From: Macrosoma leucophasiata
Taxonomy: Eukaryota; Arthropoda; Insecta; Lepidoptera; Hedylidae
Direction: 5' to 3'
Length of the DNA: 64,000 nt
Assembly: GCA_036365455.1 (NCBI GenBank)
Contig: JAWQUS010000008.1
Location: 16,785,501 to 16,849,500, forward strand
Positions 33,601-43,900 of this stretch are shown piece by piece; the stretch's first letter is position 1; each line of letters opens with the position of its first letter. A program made the translations under genes and the position numbers. The notes below the pieces were generated by a model. That model did not search any database. It was not told where the DNA came from and was given only the letters and a program-made list of their open reading frames with translations.

Positions 33601-35137
33601 AGTTGACTCACTGAGCGAGGGAAAAAATCTCCTCCATAAGTGGGTAGTGGGGTCCTCACGCACTGACGCCGAAACGGTAGGCAGTAACAGTTGGTACCTA
33701 ATAATTTTATTGTTTTTTTCGGAATAAGACATGCGAGTGAAATATTTTTAAAAAACTTTCTTCAGGCGGCACTTGCGACCACTGCGATAGTCCTAGGTAT
33801 CTTGCAGTAGCTTTAGTGTATCTAGCATTACTAAGTATAACTCGATACTCCGTAAAGGCAGTCACAAATACACGTATGAAGTGACGTTTTATTATTATTG
33901 AACTGAAGAACATCGTAACAAATGATGGACAGACGACGACGATTTCCATGAAAGAGCTTTATCAGAGTGATTGGGAATAGGTATATATACGTTAAAGTTA
34001 TTACAAAAAATAATTATAGGTAGATACTTGAAACTACCTCACACTTGTTTTTTCCATAATTTCAAGCTCGAAAGTGCCATTAGAAAATTGAAAAATTTAA
34101 TATTATTTATTCTCTGACTCAGGGATCGAATCTAGAACCTTGTGTGAGTGACCTACTTACTACACCTTGTTTATCAAGGCAATTGAATTAACTCTCAGGA
34201 TAATATCACAGTATTCACAGTATTATAAAGCACGCGTGGCCCCGCGGCTGGTGCATGTCGGCAGCGATCTACTCGGTTAAACGATACGGGCACGGTCAGG
34301 TGTGTGATGCTGGTGGTGACCGCTAGTTACAAATTATATGCGCGTTGTCGTGCCTCGTCGGTCCCGGTTGCTATCGATAGATAGCAGTCGTTAAAGCTTG
34401 TCGGAGCTCTTATGGGCGATTTGTAAACATCAGACAGCGGGTTGCCCACTAACCCGCATTGGAACAGCGGGGTGAAGTAAGCTCCGGGCCTCCTCCTAAG
34501 AAGGGGAGAGACTCGTGCCCAGCAGTGAGACGTATCAAGGGTTGCCATTATTATAAGATAGTATTAAGTATAACAAATAATCGTGACAATACGCACGACA
34601 CGCGGACTTGGCAACGTATTATTACATATTCTCTGTTCATAATGAAATAATTTTCCGGAAAACGAAGCATAGGCAGGCAAGATGGACCGACGACCTCGTG
34701 AAGGTCGCGAGCAATCACTGGATGAGGGCGGCCCGGGACTGTTCGTTGTGTCAATTTTTGGGGGAGGCATTTGTTCAACAGTGGACGTCTATTGGCTGAA
34801 ATGATAATGATGATAATGATTGAAATAACTACTCACCAGTCGTCAGAATCTTAGTCTTCTTGCGCCACAATTTCGAAACAGTTGCAGACTGACGAAATGT
34901 TTTGGAATGATAAGTTACTTCCTTCAGGTCTTTTTTTAATCGCTCTGCCAATATAAGATCAATTATAGCAACAGGTTTCAGTGTGGTTTCATCCACATTG
35001 CATCTAATGTTAAAGTTCAGGAGTATTAAATAAACTATTAAGATGACAATGATATTTTGAAAGGATTCAATAATCATTGATACAGCGATACCTTTTGTAT
35101 GGTAATAAACTTTGTATAGTTTCATGTAAAAAATCAC
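24532..35137 (-). CDS. unidentified secreted-protein gene with a TSR exon (composite call)
   Basis: I do not recognise this gene. Exons at 34837-35137, 30737-30867, 28333-28446, 25853-25942 and 24532-24624 join in a single frame (phases 1,0,0,0) to a 242-residue protein with an N-terminal hydrophobic segment. The junctions have good GT-AG sites, and the joined reading has no internal stop. A phase 1-1 exon with a thrombospondin type-1 repeat (32846-33058) lies between the first and second of these but ends in TAA. TSRs are extracellular modules of about 55 residues that bind glycans and matrix proteins. The rest of the protein is Lys/Arg/Pro/Asp-rich with no cysteine framework, so TSR-containing and TSR-less forms would differ strongly. 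The gene lies 13 kb from the end of vari, with no evidence of co-function. Confidence 0.55.
24668..24810. mobile_element. palindromic MITE next to the terminal exon of the TSR locus
   Basis: TAAGGCGAGATGCACAGGCC and its near inverse ending CTGTGAATCTCACCCTTA bound 143 bp. The arms CGCACTACGACTTTACTTT match over more than 50 bp. It starts 44 bp upstream of the acceptor at 24624. Confidence 0.75.
24894..24938. repeat. perfect hairpin, 20-bp arms
   Basis: ACACAACGAAGTATCGTTAA, a 5-nt loop TTTCA and the exact inverse, with no mismatch. It lies in an intron of the TSR locus. Confidence 0.9.
25205..25350. repeat. head-to-head family A pair
   Basis: A reverse 5' end (GACTGCAGTCATCAATGTGA...) meets a forward 5' end (GGTAAAGAAGCATGCAGTTA) across AATGGAAGTGG palindromic DNA, giving arms of about 60 bp. 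Confidence 0.7.
25283..25562 (+). repeat. family A repeat, full-length forward copy
   Basis: It runs from AATGGAAGTGGTAAAGAAGC to GAGCTCTACCACAGTAACC with all internal blocks in order. Confidence 0.7.
25853..25942 (-). CDS. TSR-locus internal exon
   Basis: The exon is 90 nt, from ATGCGCAG|GAATAT to GTGGAG|GTAATC, phase 0 to 0. It encodes EYFHPFERRQKPVTLVAFRK and then NGLLSRQNVE. A second frame is also open (it contains SCCVSEEWAAVAAECG), but the phases of the neighbouring exons favour the first. Confidence 0.5.
26176..26490 (-). mobile_element. tRNA-derived SINE, family B
   Basis: At its right edge the minus strand shows a tRNA-like head with B box CCTGGGTTCGATTCCCGGG. The body carries AACAGGTGGGGAGCCTGTTG and the left end AGGTAGGCAGAGGT resembles the family D tail. 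A second copy is at 52289-52604. Confidence 0.7.
27315..27402 (+). mobile_element. hAT-like MITE fragment
   Basis: AGGGCTGCAACGAATAGTGA, CATTGCCGAATACCGAATAT and ACGGCCGACTATG match a widespread arthropod repeat with GCCGAATA units. Confidence 0.5.
27735..28015 (+). repeat. family A repeat with AAAT tail
   Basis: It runs from TTATGTAAAGAAGGTGGCAA to CTCTACCACCACTAAATAAA followed by TAAATG units. The simple A-rich 3' tail supports a retroposon. Confidence 0.7.
28166..28205 (-). repeat. SINE tail, family D
   Basis: TACCCCGTTAGGGACCTGGC then GTGAAGATAC is the inverse of the family D 3' end. It lies 128 bp downstream of the exon at 28333. Confidence 0.6.
28333..28446 (-). CDS. TSR-locus internal exon
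   Basis: The exon is 114 nt, from TTGATTTGCAG|CAACCA to AATACG|GTAATT, phase 0 to 0; both other frames contain stops. It encodes QPHQIDEDGLRSVELKTPLP and then LTRLAKPLAFGFDPYFNT. No family is recognised. Confidence 0.6.
28530..28765 (+). repeat. family A repeat
   Basis: TTATGTAACGAAGATGGCAA to ACACTACCATTTAGCAGCAG; the 3' end is lost. Confidence 0.65.
28806..28985 (+). repeat. family A repeat, divergent
   Basis: GAAGTGGCAAACAAGCACGC, CTGAACGCTACCATTTAACG and GCGAGCTCCGT appear in order, with losses between them. Confidence 0.55.
29403..29611. mobile_element. TIR MITE
   Basis: AGCGGGCTACTCACACACCT and AGGTGTGTGAGTAGCCCGCT are inverted ends of about 27 bp; the element is 209 bp. Confidence 0.8.
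29702..29892 (+). mobile_element. Lep1-like Helitron, complete-looking
   Basis: It opens TCTTATATATAAAATTCTCG, has ACGGCTGGACCGATTTTAAC inside and closes AAGTTTGCCGGACAGCTAG. TC...CTAG termini and absence of TIRs fit a non-autonomous Helitron of 191 bp. Confidence 0.75.
30250..30535 (-). repeat. family A repeat with an inserted hairpin
   Basis: A reverse copy from GGTGGTAGAGTTCTACTG to CATGCTTGTTTACCACC. Between the GTAAT and TTAGGC blocks it carries the perfect hairpin at 30376-30413, replacing about 30 bp of the unit. Confidence 0.65.
30376..30413. repeat. perfect hairpin, 17-bp arms
   Basis: GTTGTACCTAGTTACAT, loop AGAT, exact inverse. Half of it (AACTAGGTACAAC) recurs at 30657-30669. 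Confidence 0.9.
30737..30867 (-). CDS. TSR-locus internal exon
   Basis: The exon is 131 nt, from TATGTTTCAG|CGACAA to CCTCTT|GTAAGT, phase 1 to 0; both other frames are closed. It encodes TNEPTNELQVKMEQKRPSND and then FGQNPNLKSLWTYRPLPL. It is hydrophilic with no recognised domain. Confidence 0.6.
31501..31648. mobile_element. TIR MITE
   Basis: ACCCCCTTATTCATAAACGT and ACGTTTATGAATATGGGGGT bound about 147 bp. A second inner inverted block TTTAGCTAAA/TAGCTAAAAC is visible. Confidence 0.75.
31884..32001 (-). CDS. possible extra exon of the TSR locus
   Basis: A good acceptor TTTGTCTGTCAG|TTGCAT and donor GTGGAG|GTAAAC bracket 118 nt. Read from phase 1 (after the signal or TSR exon) it gives VAYESGNREYDYRSVSDSS and a short tail to TGA, a plausible alternative C-terminus. 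Read from phase 0 it is open throughout and leaves phase 1 for the exon at 30867. The two readings cannot be separated by eye, and the exon may be spurious. Confidence 0.3.
32440..32530 (-). pseudogene. decayed duplicate of the TSR exon core
   Basis: About 60-65 nt on the minus strand match the 5' half of the TSR exon about 530 bp upstream (shared GAGGAAAGTGTG and GAGCAAAT-like blocks). In the aligned frame RKVWSRWSKW becomes RKVCSC-stop-SK-stop: the module tryptophans are mutated to Cys, TGA and TAG. The similarity fades past the first cysteine. This is a dead local copy rather than an exon. Confidence 0.55.
32719..32724 (-). terminator. poly(A) signal candidate after the TSR exon
   Basis: AATAAA on the minus strand lies 123 nt beyond the TAA of the TSR exon. 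It would allow the TSR exon to be used as a terminal exon by intron retention and polyadenylation. Confidence 0.35.
32846..33058 (-). CDS. thrombospondin type-1 repeat exon, with in-frame stop at its 3' edge
   Basis: The acceptor is TTTCACAG|GAAATGG; the exon is 213 nt and phase 1-1, as is usual for TSR module exons. It encodes WSRWSKWGECSVSCGTGTLA, then RRRVCVAGRC and PCYLDPC. The WxxWxxWxxCSxxCG layered-core motif, the Arg ladder RRR and six cysteines identify a TSR confidently. The tail reads VLVTEESHDID and then TAA (32849-32847), one base before the best donor CTAAG|GTAATC. Use of the exon therefore ends the protein after the TSR, unless the TAA is read through or is a sequence error. 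An AATAAA lies 123 nt downstream. Confidence 0.8.
33060..34235. other. intron of the TSR locus, no exon seen
   Basis: It contains the LINE 3' fragment at 33425 and overlapping open frames in several registers without splice sites. Confidence 0.4.
33425..33490 (-). repeat. LINE 3' region fragment
   Basis: ATGCCATAATCGCCGCGCTT and GGCATGCGGATTGGCGATCG also occur at 49640-49678. This is a common RTE-like 3' UTR block. Confidence 0.45.
34236..34556 (+). mobile_element. SINE-like repeat, family C
   Basis: It shares GACTCGTGCCCAGCAGTGAG, GGTGACCGCTAG, ATGCGCGTT and GTTGCCATTATT with the element at 56391-56753 (inverse orientation). The head is GC-rich and the tail TTATTATAA-like. Confidence 0.6.
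34650..34826 (+). pseudogene. RTE-type LINE 3' end
   Basis: The frame reads RQARWTDDLVKVASNHWMRA and then LGEAFVQQWTSIG-stop, the conserved C-terminus of insect RTE-like reverse transcriptases. An ATGATAATGATGATAATGAT microsatellite tail follows. Confidence 0.8.
34837..35137 (-). CDS. TSR-locus first coding exon, signal peptide
   Basis: The frame is open from ATG 35137; a better signal-peptide start is the internal Met at 35077, giving MIIESFQN followed by the hydrophobic core IIVILIVYLILLNFNIRC. The mature part begins around NVDETTLKPVAIIDL and is Lys-rich (WRKKTKILTTG). The donor ACTG|GTGAGT leaves phase 1, which matches the acceptors at 33058 and 30867. Cytoplasmic/transmembrane type II topology is an alternative reading. 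Confidence 0.5.
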
Positions 35138-35301
35138 ATAATTAGATATGTAATGTTAATCTAAATCGTATACAAATAATACCAAAGAGTATACAAATAC
35201 TACATATTACCACAGTATAAGTACATACAGTAGTTTATCGCCTTTGAAGTTTTGCAAGATGCCGCTTTCCTTCACATATGCCCAAATGCTTCAGGGTTGT
35301 C

Positions 35302-35814
35302 AAAGGAGATGTTGCAAAAATGTATGGACCTCCGGCCATGTATTGTACACAATATCATTAACTGGCAAAATCAATATAAAAACGTTTTTTACTGCATATT
35401 TTCACTTATTTGGCTTTGTTTACAGTTACAAAATATTATTTGCAGTTAGAATTGCAACTCAAACCAACATGGCGAATATGGCGGGCGATGTCATTTTGAC
35501 ATTTTATTTTTTTAAATTGTTTTTTGATTTTATAGAACTTGAAGAAAAAAGTAATATTTGAATACTATTGAAATCGATTTCATGTGTTAATACTAAGAAC
35601 TTAAACTAATCGATTTCCAATTTAAAGAAGCGTCGGCTGTGTCGCCGCCATGTTGAATATGGTTGAAAATGATAAAATCGTTTGAATTAAATGTGGTAGT
35701 AACTCTAAAATTTATACTTGAATAATTAAATTGCATTTTTTTCAGATTCTTCTTTAATTTACCCATTCTTTGAGGATGTGTCCGATCTAGAGCCGAGCTC
35801 GCAACATCTCCTTT
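35302..35814. mobile_element. possible TIR element
   Basis: AAAGGAGATGTTGC and GCAACATCTCCTTT face each other 513 bp apart. No target duplication and no coding sequence were seen. Confidence 0.35.
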
Positions 35815-35939
35815 AGTGTTTAGTTCAATTACGGTCGTGTTTCACGTCAGTTTATATTGCAAGGTAATTGAAATACTTAAATAAAAAGAATTTTAAAAAA
35901 GCCCGTAATAACTATTACAGAGAAAAAAATGCGTGATGT

Positions 35940-36055
35940 GACGCCTCAAGGTTTGCAACGCATGTGCATTTTGATCTCCGGTTTTGTGTCGATGTCTTTA
36001 GGCTGGAGTTATTACTTAAGATCAAAGTGAACAGCATGCTTGTCTGCCACCTTCA
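35940..36055 (-). repeat. family A repeat, 5' part in reverse
   Basis: TGTGCATTTTGATCTCCGGT to CATGCTTGTCTGCCACCTTC is the inverse of the unit's 5' end. Confidence 0.55.
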
Positions 36056-36977
36056 TAAACAAAAATTCTGCTTTAAGTTTGACATACGTAAATCTTGTGG
36101 ACTTTTGAATGATATTGAATCAAAAAACTAGATTTATTTTCGGAAACGTCTACTATATCTCAGTCTATCATATTTAAATTCTGCCAGTCTGCCATTCTCC
36201 CAGTGTTTGAAGTAGTGTGCCAGTTTTCCAGTTTACAAGTCTAACATTCTACCAATCTTCTTATCTGCCATCCATGAGTTCAAACGTCCATCCGAATAAC
36301 AAACAAAGAAATAAAATATCTAAAGTAGAGATTAACTAGAAATAAGACTCGTCGAAGAAATCTATTCAGTATGTATAGATTTATAAAAAAAACACTAAGT
36401 TGTAAATACATAAAGTAAAAAATTAAACATACACTATTAATAAATGAAAATTAAAATAAATATTAGTAGTAAAGATATGTTCAAATTCTTCAATATCTTA
36501 TTTCCAAAAACTTAGCCCAAGAAATATTTAAATCTCGCACCCCTTATCGCTCAGTACCAAGTAGTTGACAGTTTTTGTATGGACTCCTTGGTACCGCCCC
36601 CTCCGTCCCTCGCGTCGCACGTCCCGCACGATTGCTCTGACATTACACGTCCGTTGGATGACTGTAGGTAATTAACATCTTCGTGATATTACTTTCTTGT
36701 GACAATCTTACATTTTGACTTGACTTCACAACCTTCAAAATCATCCAAACCACAGAGCAAGTATAATGACCGTCCGATCCCAGATCCGATGGTTCGGTTT
36801 CGGCTTCAGATAGTTTAGATTAAGGTGTAGGTATATCGAAAATTAGGTATACCTATATCTTTGAGGATTTCATAGAATATATGTGTCTTATAAGTATATA
36901 CCAATATATGTGTCTTATAAGTACCTATACTTAATTTGAAATACTTGTTTCTCTATGGTTTTTCTTAATTTTTTTTA

Positions 36978-37255
36978 TGTTATGGAAGTGGCAAACAAGC
37001 TTGCAGTTCACATTGATGTTAAGTGATGACTGCAGCCTATAGACACCCACATGAAGAACAAGGTCAAAATGCAGATGCATTACCACTCCTGAGGCTTAAG
37101 GTGTTATGCCTCTGTGCCGGAAATTACAGGGCCGTACATTACCACCCGACCAGAACACGATAGTGCTGAACACTACCATTTAGCGGCAAGTAAATTAGGT
37201 AATGCGGTGGTGACGCCCGCGAGCTTTTTCACTGGAGCTCTACCACGAGTAAATA
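36978..37255 (+). repeat. family A repeat, full-length
   Basis: TTATGTTATGGAAGTGGCAA to TGGAGCTCTACCACGAGTAA, with all internal blocks present. Confidence 0.7.
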
Positions 37256-37289
37256 GTAATTCCTTAATTAATCCCCTAATAATGAACCC

Positions 37290-37462
37290 CTAAATGTATT
37301 CGCTTTATATTCGATACACGTTCATATTTAGGTCACTAATTTACATGTGTGTGCCAAATTTTAACTCAATCGGTCCGGTTGTTTCGGAGAAAACAAACGG
37401 CTATGACAAACGGACAGACAGATTGTGACACAAGTGATCTTATTACGGTTTTTTCTTATTAT
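37290..37462 (+). mobile_element. GGTTCCG-type repeat, 3' part
   Basis: TATTCGATACACGTTCATAT, ACTCAATCGGTCCGGTTG and CAAGTGATCTTATTACGG match 1613-1800. Confidence 0.5.
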
Positions 37463-37934
37463 ATCACCAATCATGTACAGATCTGATACTGCTGATATTC
37501 ACGTATCCTCGTAATCACGCTGATCATCATCAATTCTGTAGAGGTTCTCAAGGTTCAAAGGAAGATATTCCACAGCTTTTTGGATCTTATATTCATACTT
37601 TTTTGAAAGACTTGCTGTAATAAACATCACTAAACTCACTCTATACAAAATTTTTTAAGTCCCAAAAAAACAACTGACGAACCGCATGTCTATGCATATA
37701 ATAAATCTATGCATGGATGTAGGTAAATACCATGTAAATACGAAAGATTTTCTAACGAAGTAGCACAGTCTAAAGAAAACGAACGTGTATGTACCTATAC
37801 TACACCCGTGGGTGTATGGGTCAACCCAACGGGACCACGGGTAAACGCTGAGTATAATAAATCTATGGTAAATAGAATACCGTGATGAATAATCAATACT
37901 TATTTTTATACTTAGATATCTAACAGGAGACCAA

Positions 37935-38035
37935 GGCGCTGAAGGTGTATACTCCCCAATGATGGACTACACTGTTATGGGCATCTTTGGGGAAGACTTT
38001 GTCCAGCAGTGTACGTTGTTGTAGTTTGTACGGCT
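37935..38035 (+). pseudogene. RTE-type LINE 3' remnant
   Basis: TTGGGGAAGACTTTGTCCAG then CAGTGTACGT corresponds to the GEAFVQQW end seen at 34750-34799. The frame is degraded. Confidence 0.4.
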
Positions 38036-38486
38036 GTCGGCTGCTTTCGAAATGTATGAAAGCAACCGTATTTTTTGATATCGCATACATATTTAGCCAC
38101 GTATAGGAAGCGGAACGGGAGGTTGAAAGCAATTTCATGTGCGTAATTACTTACTTGTCGCCTCATTTTATTGAATACTCGCGCGTACCAACTTTGTCAA
38201 ATTTCTCCCGTGAAAAAGGCAGAGTTTTCGCGTCTCCTGTTAGATTACTATTCTACAATAAACTAAAGATTAATGGTATTACTTATCTGTCTTAACTTAA
38301 AACATACAGCTCCTTGATTTTAATAATGAAACCACTTGTGATTTTCCCATTAATTTATTAACAGCCAAGGTCAACGGTCGCCACATGAATGGGACGAGGT
38401 AAATGTGCTACAGAACGTTTAATATCTGACTTTAGGATGTCACTACACCGAAACGACCAAATAAAGACGGCTCAGTAGCACTAATA

Positions 38487-39056
38487 GGTTAGGATCCCAC
38501 TGCAGAAACATTTCGTTCATCCAGATATGGTGCAAACCTAATTTTTACGCATATTTATAATCTAGAGAATATATATCCACTAGGTTGCCTATCAAAAAAG
38601 GCCCGCAAAAAAAATATTTTTTTTTCTGAGAAAGATTTTTGTTACTTGTTTTTTTTTCAATAAAATATCGTCCACTTTACGGCAATATGTATGTATAGAG
38701 ACTCTGAAAAATAACCGTTCCGCACTTGGCCGCCCCTACATGTCTTCCTTCCGCCCCGGTAACTTTTTACGTCCATAACGTACATGTATTATTTAATATA
38801 TCAAATAAAATTTGTAATATATGATATACAAGATATTTTTTTTATTATGATATACGGGAGCCAAATTAAATCGGTATAAGAGTTGCTGGCTGTTAAAGAT
38901 AAAATAGTTTAATTAAAAATACTTGCGGCCTAATTTTGATTGGCAACCAAGTTAGTTAGTAGTAGGATATATATTCTCTAGATTGTAAATATGCGTATAA
39001 ATTAGGTTTACAGCATATCTGGATGAACGAAATGATTCTGCAGTGGGATCCTAACC
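38487..39056. mobile_element. TA-flanked element with long TIRs
   Basis: GGTTAGGATCCCACTGCAGA and its inverse GATCCTAACC form inverted arms of about 100 bp that include CATCCAGATATG and CATATTTATAATCTAGAG. TA lies at both edges, the Tc1/mariner-type target. The element is 570 bp, with no ORF in the loop. Confidence 0.75.
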
Positions 39057-39059
39057 TAT

Positions 39060-40870
39060 AATGTGAATTTACATGGGTTATAATCGGCAACAGAAACTAC
39101 ATAAGTATAAAACCAAGAACGTCGCTAGCCGGGGCAGGTTTGTCAGATTGATAAATTAATGACGGATGGGCTATTTTATTATTTTTTAGAGGTGGGGCAG
39201 CTGCTCCGCTGCCTCCCCTTAGCGACGCCCTTGATCATTACTTCCTGATGACCGATCTTCTCACTATTGGCAGGTATTCTATTGTTTGTCAATTGATCGG
39301 AAGCGGTGCCATCGTATCGGTGTATTTACATCATCCATTCATAATCACTCTCTTTAATTACATCTATTTTAAAATCGTACCTTATGCAGCGACCTCAAAA
39401 AGATTACCTGTAAATACTATTAGAAACATGAAGAACTTACATAATTAAGGTGTTTAATTGGTAATTGATGGAAAATCTTAAACATCTGATATAATAATTC
39501 TACAGGTACAACACAAGAAAGAACATTACATGTATTGTCAAATGTAATAAACTGAGCTGGACTTTGATAACATCAAAACACACGTTTTTCCGATTATTAT
39601 TTTGTATTGGCTATAATGGCTAATTACCAGTCTCTCATAATATTCTCTTTTTACTGTCGATCGAAATAGCCCCTAAAGATCATCATTGTTAAGGTTTATA
39701 TCGAAATCACTGAATAACAAACAATATTTGCGATCATATGAGAGAACGATAATCAGCCTGCCTATTTACAGGTGTAAATAGCATCTTTCTTACGTACTAC
39801 AATATTTCAGAGTATCTGTTCAAGCGATAATCAATAGAGCTCATACAAAAACAATTTTCTTTGGATACATACATGTTCAACAACTCATAATCTACTATAA
39901 AACAATAAATTACTGTTAACAATGACGAGAGAATTATCCTTTAATAAAGCTATTCATAGGATTTATTGAATATATAGATTTGTAAATTGGTGTGTCGTTA
40001 CACTACTACATGTAGAAAAGGTTAAAGCCTTTTAATACACTTAAAACACACGCACAAACTCACGAATAAATAAATAAAAGTTTAGCGCTAACATAATAAC
40101 AATAAATGTAACGCATACCGTCGTGGGGTACGAGTCCTCACGAAAGAGTCGGATCTCACTCCTTTGTCAAAATAAAGAGCGCAGCGTTAATCGAGATGCA
40201 TTTTTAAAACAGTTTAAAACGATCTAAAACTCTCTTAATTATCAAAGGTTTAAAAACCGAAAACAACCGATTAGAATTAATGCCTAACTGCGCCCATGAA
40301 TAAGTATAATGTATGAGCATAATTTGTTTATAAATTTCTTCATACGTGGTACTATGGCACCTATATTATAGTTTATGGTTATTTTATACCTACTACAGAC
40401 TTTCAACTTACGAAAAAAGCGGAAGAGGTTCTCAACCCAAAGTGTAGCGTACCTGTAATAATATATTTTTATGTAAGGTGACCTTATTTTTTACTAATAC
40501 CTAATGATTGTGTTTCAAAAGTAATTTATGATAGTTAAGGTACAGTAAAACGAAAAATTTTGAAATCTGAAAAAAGGCAGTTTGTTGTTGTATAGGCAAC
40601 TCAATGACGTAATGAAAACCAAAATGAAAACATTGTTAAAAAATTGTTTAAACCACGCGAATGGAATCGTTTTAAACCGTCACGTCACGTCAGTCATGTG
40701 GGTAGTTCATCGCAATGTCATGGTGTAGAGACGTTGACGTAAATGTTTAACAAATCTCAAACAGGTCCTATCCAAGAAACTAGATCAATGAGAAAGAAAC
40801 AATCTAGACACCCATACAAACCCAAATGGTTTTTTTTTTCAACAATCTTGTAAATCAACAACTTGACTTT
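39060..40870. other. no gene seen
   Basis: Unique-looking AT-rich DNA; no recognised coding, RNA or repeat feature. Confidence 0.45.
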
Positions 40871-40874
40871 AGGG

Positions 40875-40985
40875 CGGTTACACAAAACTGCGATGCGATG
40901 CGATGCGGCGCATCGCAGGCGATGTATTCGTGCAATCTCGCAGATATTTGCGATGCGATGCGAATTCGCAGTTTAAAAAGCTGAA
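40875..40985. repeat. GATGC-rich short array
   Basis: TGCGATGCGATGCGATGCGG, GCGCATCGCAGGCGATG and TTTGCGATGCGATGCGAATT lie within 100 bp, preceded by GGGCGGTTACACAAAACTG. It looks like the end of a TIR element whose other end I could not find. Confidence 0.45.
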
Positions 40986-40999
40986 TTTTGAAATAAATA

Positions 41000-43900
41000 T
41001 ATAATAGAGAAACATGGGTGCTGCGGCAGCACTGTTGCGTGCAACGGAGTTCGGAATCGTACCTTAAAGCTCTTGGGCTTGTATGAGGCCACTAGGATTA
41101 CCAGACAGTCTCATATGCAAAATAAAATTATCTTTTAAATGGAACAATTCAACAGAAAAATGTACCTATTGAGATCAATGTAAATATCATTTGAGTGCAT
41201 AGTAATTTACATAAGTTTATTAGGCCAGATATATTGCTCTTTGTTTAATTACAGGCGTTTAAATATGTTGCTGTTTTTTTTTTCTTGCTATAATATGTCA
41301 TAAGAGGAATCTAAATAACAAGACAATAGAAACGGCATGTCGCTAGAAACGGTCGGTAATGCATGTCGCCGGTTTGCGTATTCATTACTACATACTACAC
41401 GGATACTCAAATTAGCAAAACTTTACCCAATTACATAAATGTACAAATAAGTAATTGCTAGTGAAGTTCAAGCGAATTTATCACAATATTCTGGCGTTTA
41501 TGGCTGTTTGGCATATTATTATTAAAACTGCATTGTACTTTACAGTACCTAAACATGTTTGAACATTGGCAACCAAATGACGCCAATGCTACATCTTGAG
41601 TTAGTTTCACTTTTAAGATATTTAAGATATTAGAACTTTAATAATACTATAATTTACGTAACTATTAATCACCGAAATTCCGGGCTTGTTTTGACCTGAA
41701 AATTAAATTTACAAACTATTTCTTAGAATCACACCGAAGAATGAAACTTCAAAAGACATCAGAGCTTGAGACGATCTCAAGATCACGTTATTCTATACTA
41801 AACGAAATCTTAATGCCGTGTCTGGGATTAAGATCTTTCTATTAAAACAGACCTACGACTGAGTGTCTTGGAGTGCGATCGAGAGTGTAGGTGTAGATAT
41901 ATATTTAAATATTTCATTTAGGACTGCAACGTCATCAATTTGTATTATAAATTTATATTACCTGCGTCATGACTGTGGACAGTATTGAAGAGAATTATAC
42001 TAACTTATAAATTCGGGTGATTAACTAAATAGCATGCATAATAGACCTAACATTACACGATGTACTTGTAAATGGTCTAAAATTAAACACAGATATACAA
42101 ACGTGGTGTAAGATAGAACAGACTTGATATATTTCAGTAGCAGTTCTAGTGTCAAACTACATATTAATTTCATTGGTCGTTCCCATCTCTAAATGATAAT
42201 GTATTCGACCAAAAAAATCGCGGCAAGAGAAACGGAAACAATAAATAAATTTCCGGCAAATATTTGTAACTATAATTTGATAATAATGACAACTCAATTT
42301 ATTTTACAACTACCACGATATCTATACTAATGAAATGGACCAAAAACGACATGTCCAGACAAATGGGAACAGCAATTATTCCTCCTGTTAACAAATACAT
42401 AATACAAAAGTTTTACATTTTACTACAAAATGAATTTAAAGCTATCCTACTAAAACATATCGTCAATATTTATCTAAAACAAAACATTACGAATACTAAT
42501 CATTAAGGTCACGACGGCTATTATTTTAGACAAATAGATGCACCCGTTCAGTTACCTAACAAGGTAGAAGTTACAGATCAAAAAGCTATCACAACACCTT
42601 TTATGTTAGAAGCTTCCTAATTAATCCGTCAAATACTGAATCACCACTCAATTTTATATGTCTTAATTAGGACTTTCTAAAGAACGTGCACTGGTGCCAG
42701 CACTGAGGTACCCGTCAAAATTCAAATGATTTCATACGCAAGGGACCGTAAACTCTCTATAGATTTGTATAGTCTGTGGAAGCAGAATGACTAGTCTTAC
42801 GACCATAATTTTCCCATTTTTTACAATCATTTTTATGAGTTTGAAAAATATGGACAGCACTTAATTGCATAACTGTTTAGATTGCGTTTATTTTGCTCAA
42901 AAGGCATTATCCAGGAGGGTAAATGTTATTCGCTTTCGTTTTCATTTAGATTATTTTAATCAACCTAATTCTTATTACTTGCGTCTTTCGATTTTTTCTA
43001 AACACGTGTTTTAATATAACCAAAACGTATTTCAATTTAGCAAGTGTAAATAATTAGCAAAACACTAAACGAGTGGTATTTGTGACAAATTTATTAAAAT
43101 GAATTACCTCCAATTTAATACCTCACTAACCGTTTTGATGTGGGACAAGATCGTTGTTGTTACGGATAATACTTAGGCAAACAATAGGTTATATTATGGA
43201 ATCAAAATAGTGCGCCTTGGGCCTATTTTTAAAATAAAACATTTTATTCTATAACTTCATTTTATTGGATATGTCGCTGTGGGGGGAGAAGAAATAGGCA
43301 AGCGTGAGCCGTTCCTGCCTAACTATAACGCTTTCCACCGCGAACACGACGGGTCTATTACGGACTCTGTTAAACTCACAGAAAAATGCAAACATTTTAA
43401 TGTTTGAGTGAAAAGAAATGAGCGAATAGAAAGAGTTGGCGTAAACTGTCTCGGTTCTGGGAAGCGGAACCGAATCATTACGGAATCGATGAACACAAGT
43501 GTTTCCACACAGAAAGAGGTGAAATGGGGCAGATCGATTGATCGTATAAACTAAATATTTGTTAATGGAAATGTAAACCTATTTATTTTAAAAAGGTCGG
43601 TTACGCTTAGGTACTTCCCATTATAGATAGACCAATAAACATTGAGTTATGATGGGCTGTGCTGTGCTCAGTTGATTGTCTAGCACTGTGTTTTCTGCAA
43701 AAATCATTGAACTCCACGATTAATGACTAGTCAAGTTAAGATATATCATTATTAGTTCACGTGTAGTCCTAAAAAATGAGTTAACTGCTACGAAAACGTG
43801 TATATTTAAGTATATAATGATTTGAAGCTAGACAGAGATAGACGGAAGCCTAAGGGGCAAATGCGATGTCGAGCCAGTGAGCGAGTATCGCATGATCTTT

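Noticed and set aside
33292..33732. Several overlapping minus-strand frames of 74-146 codons
   Set aside because: Mutually overlapping registers over a LINE 3' block, no splice sites, no recognisable protein.
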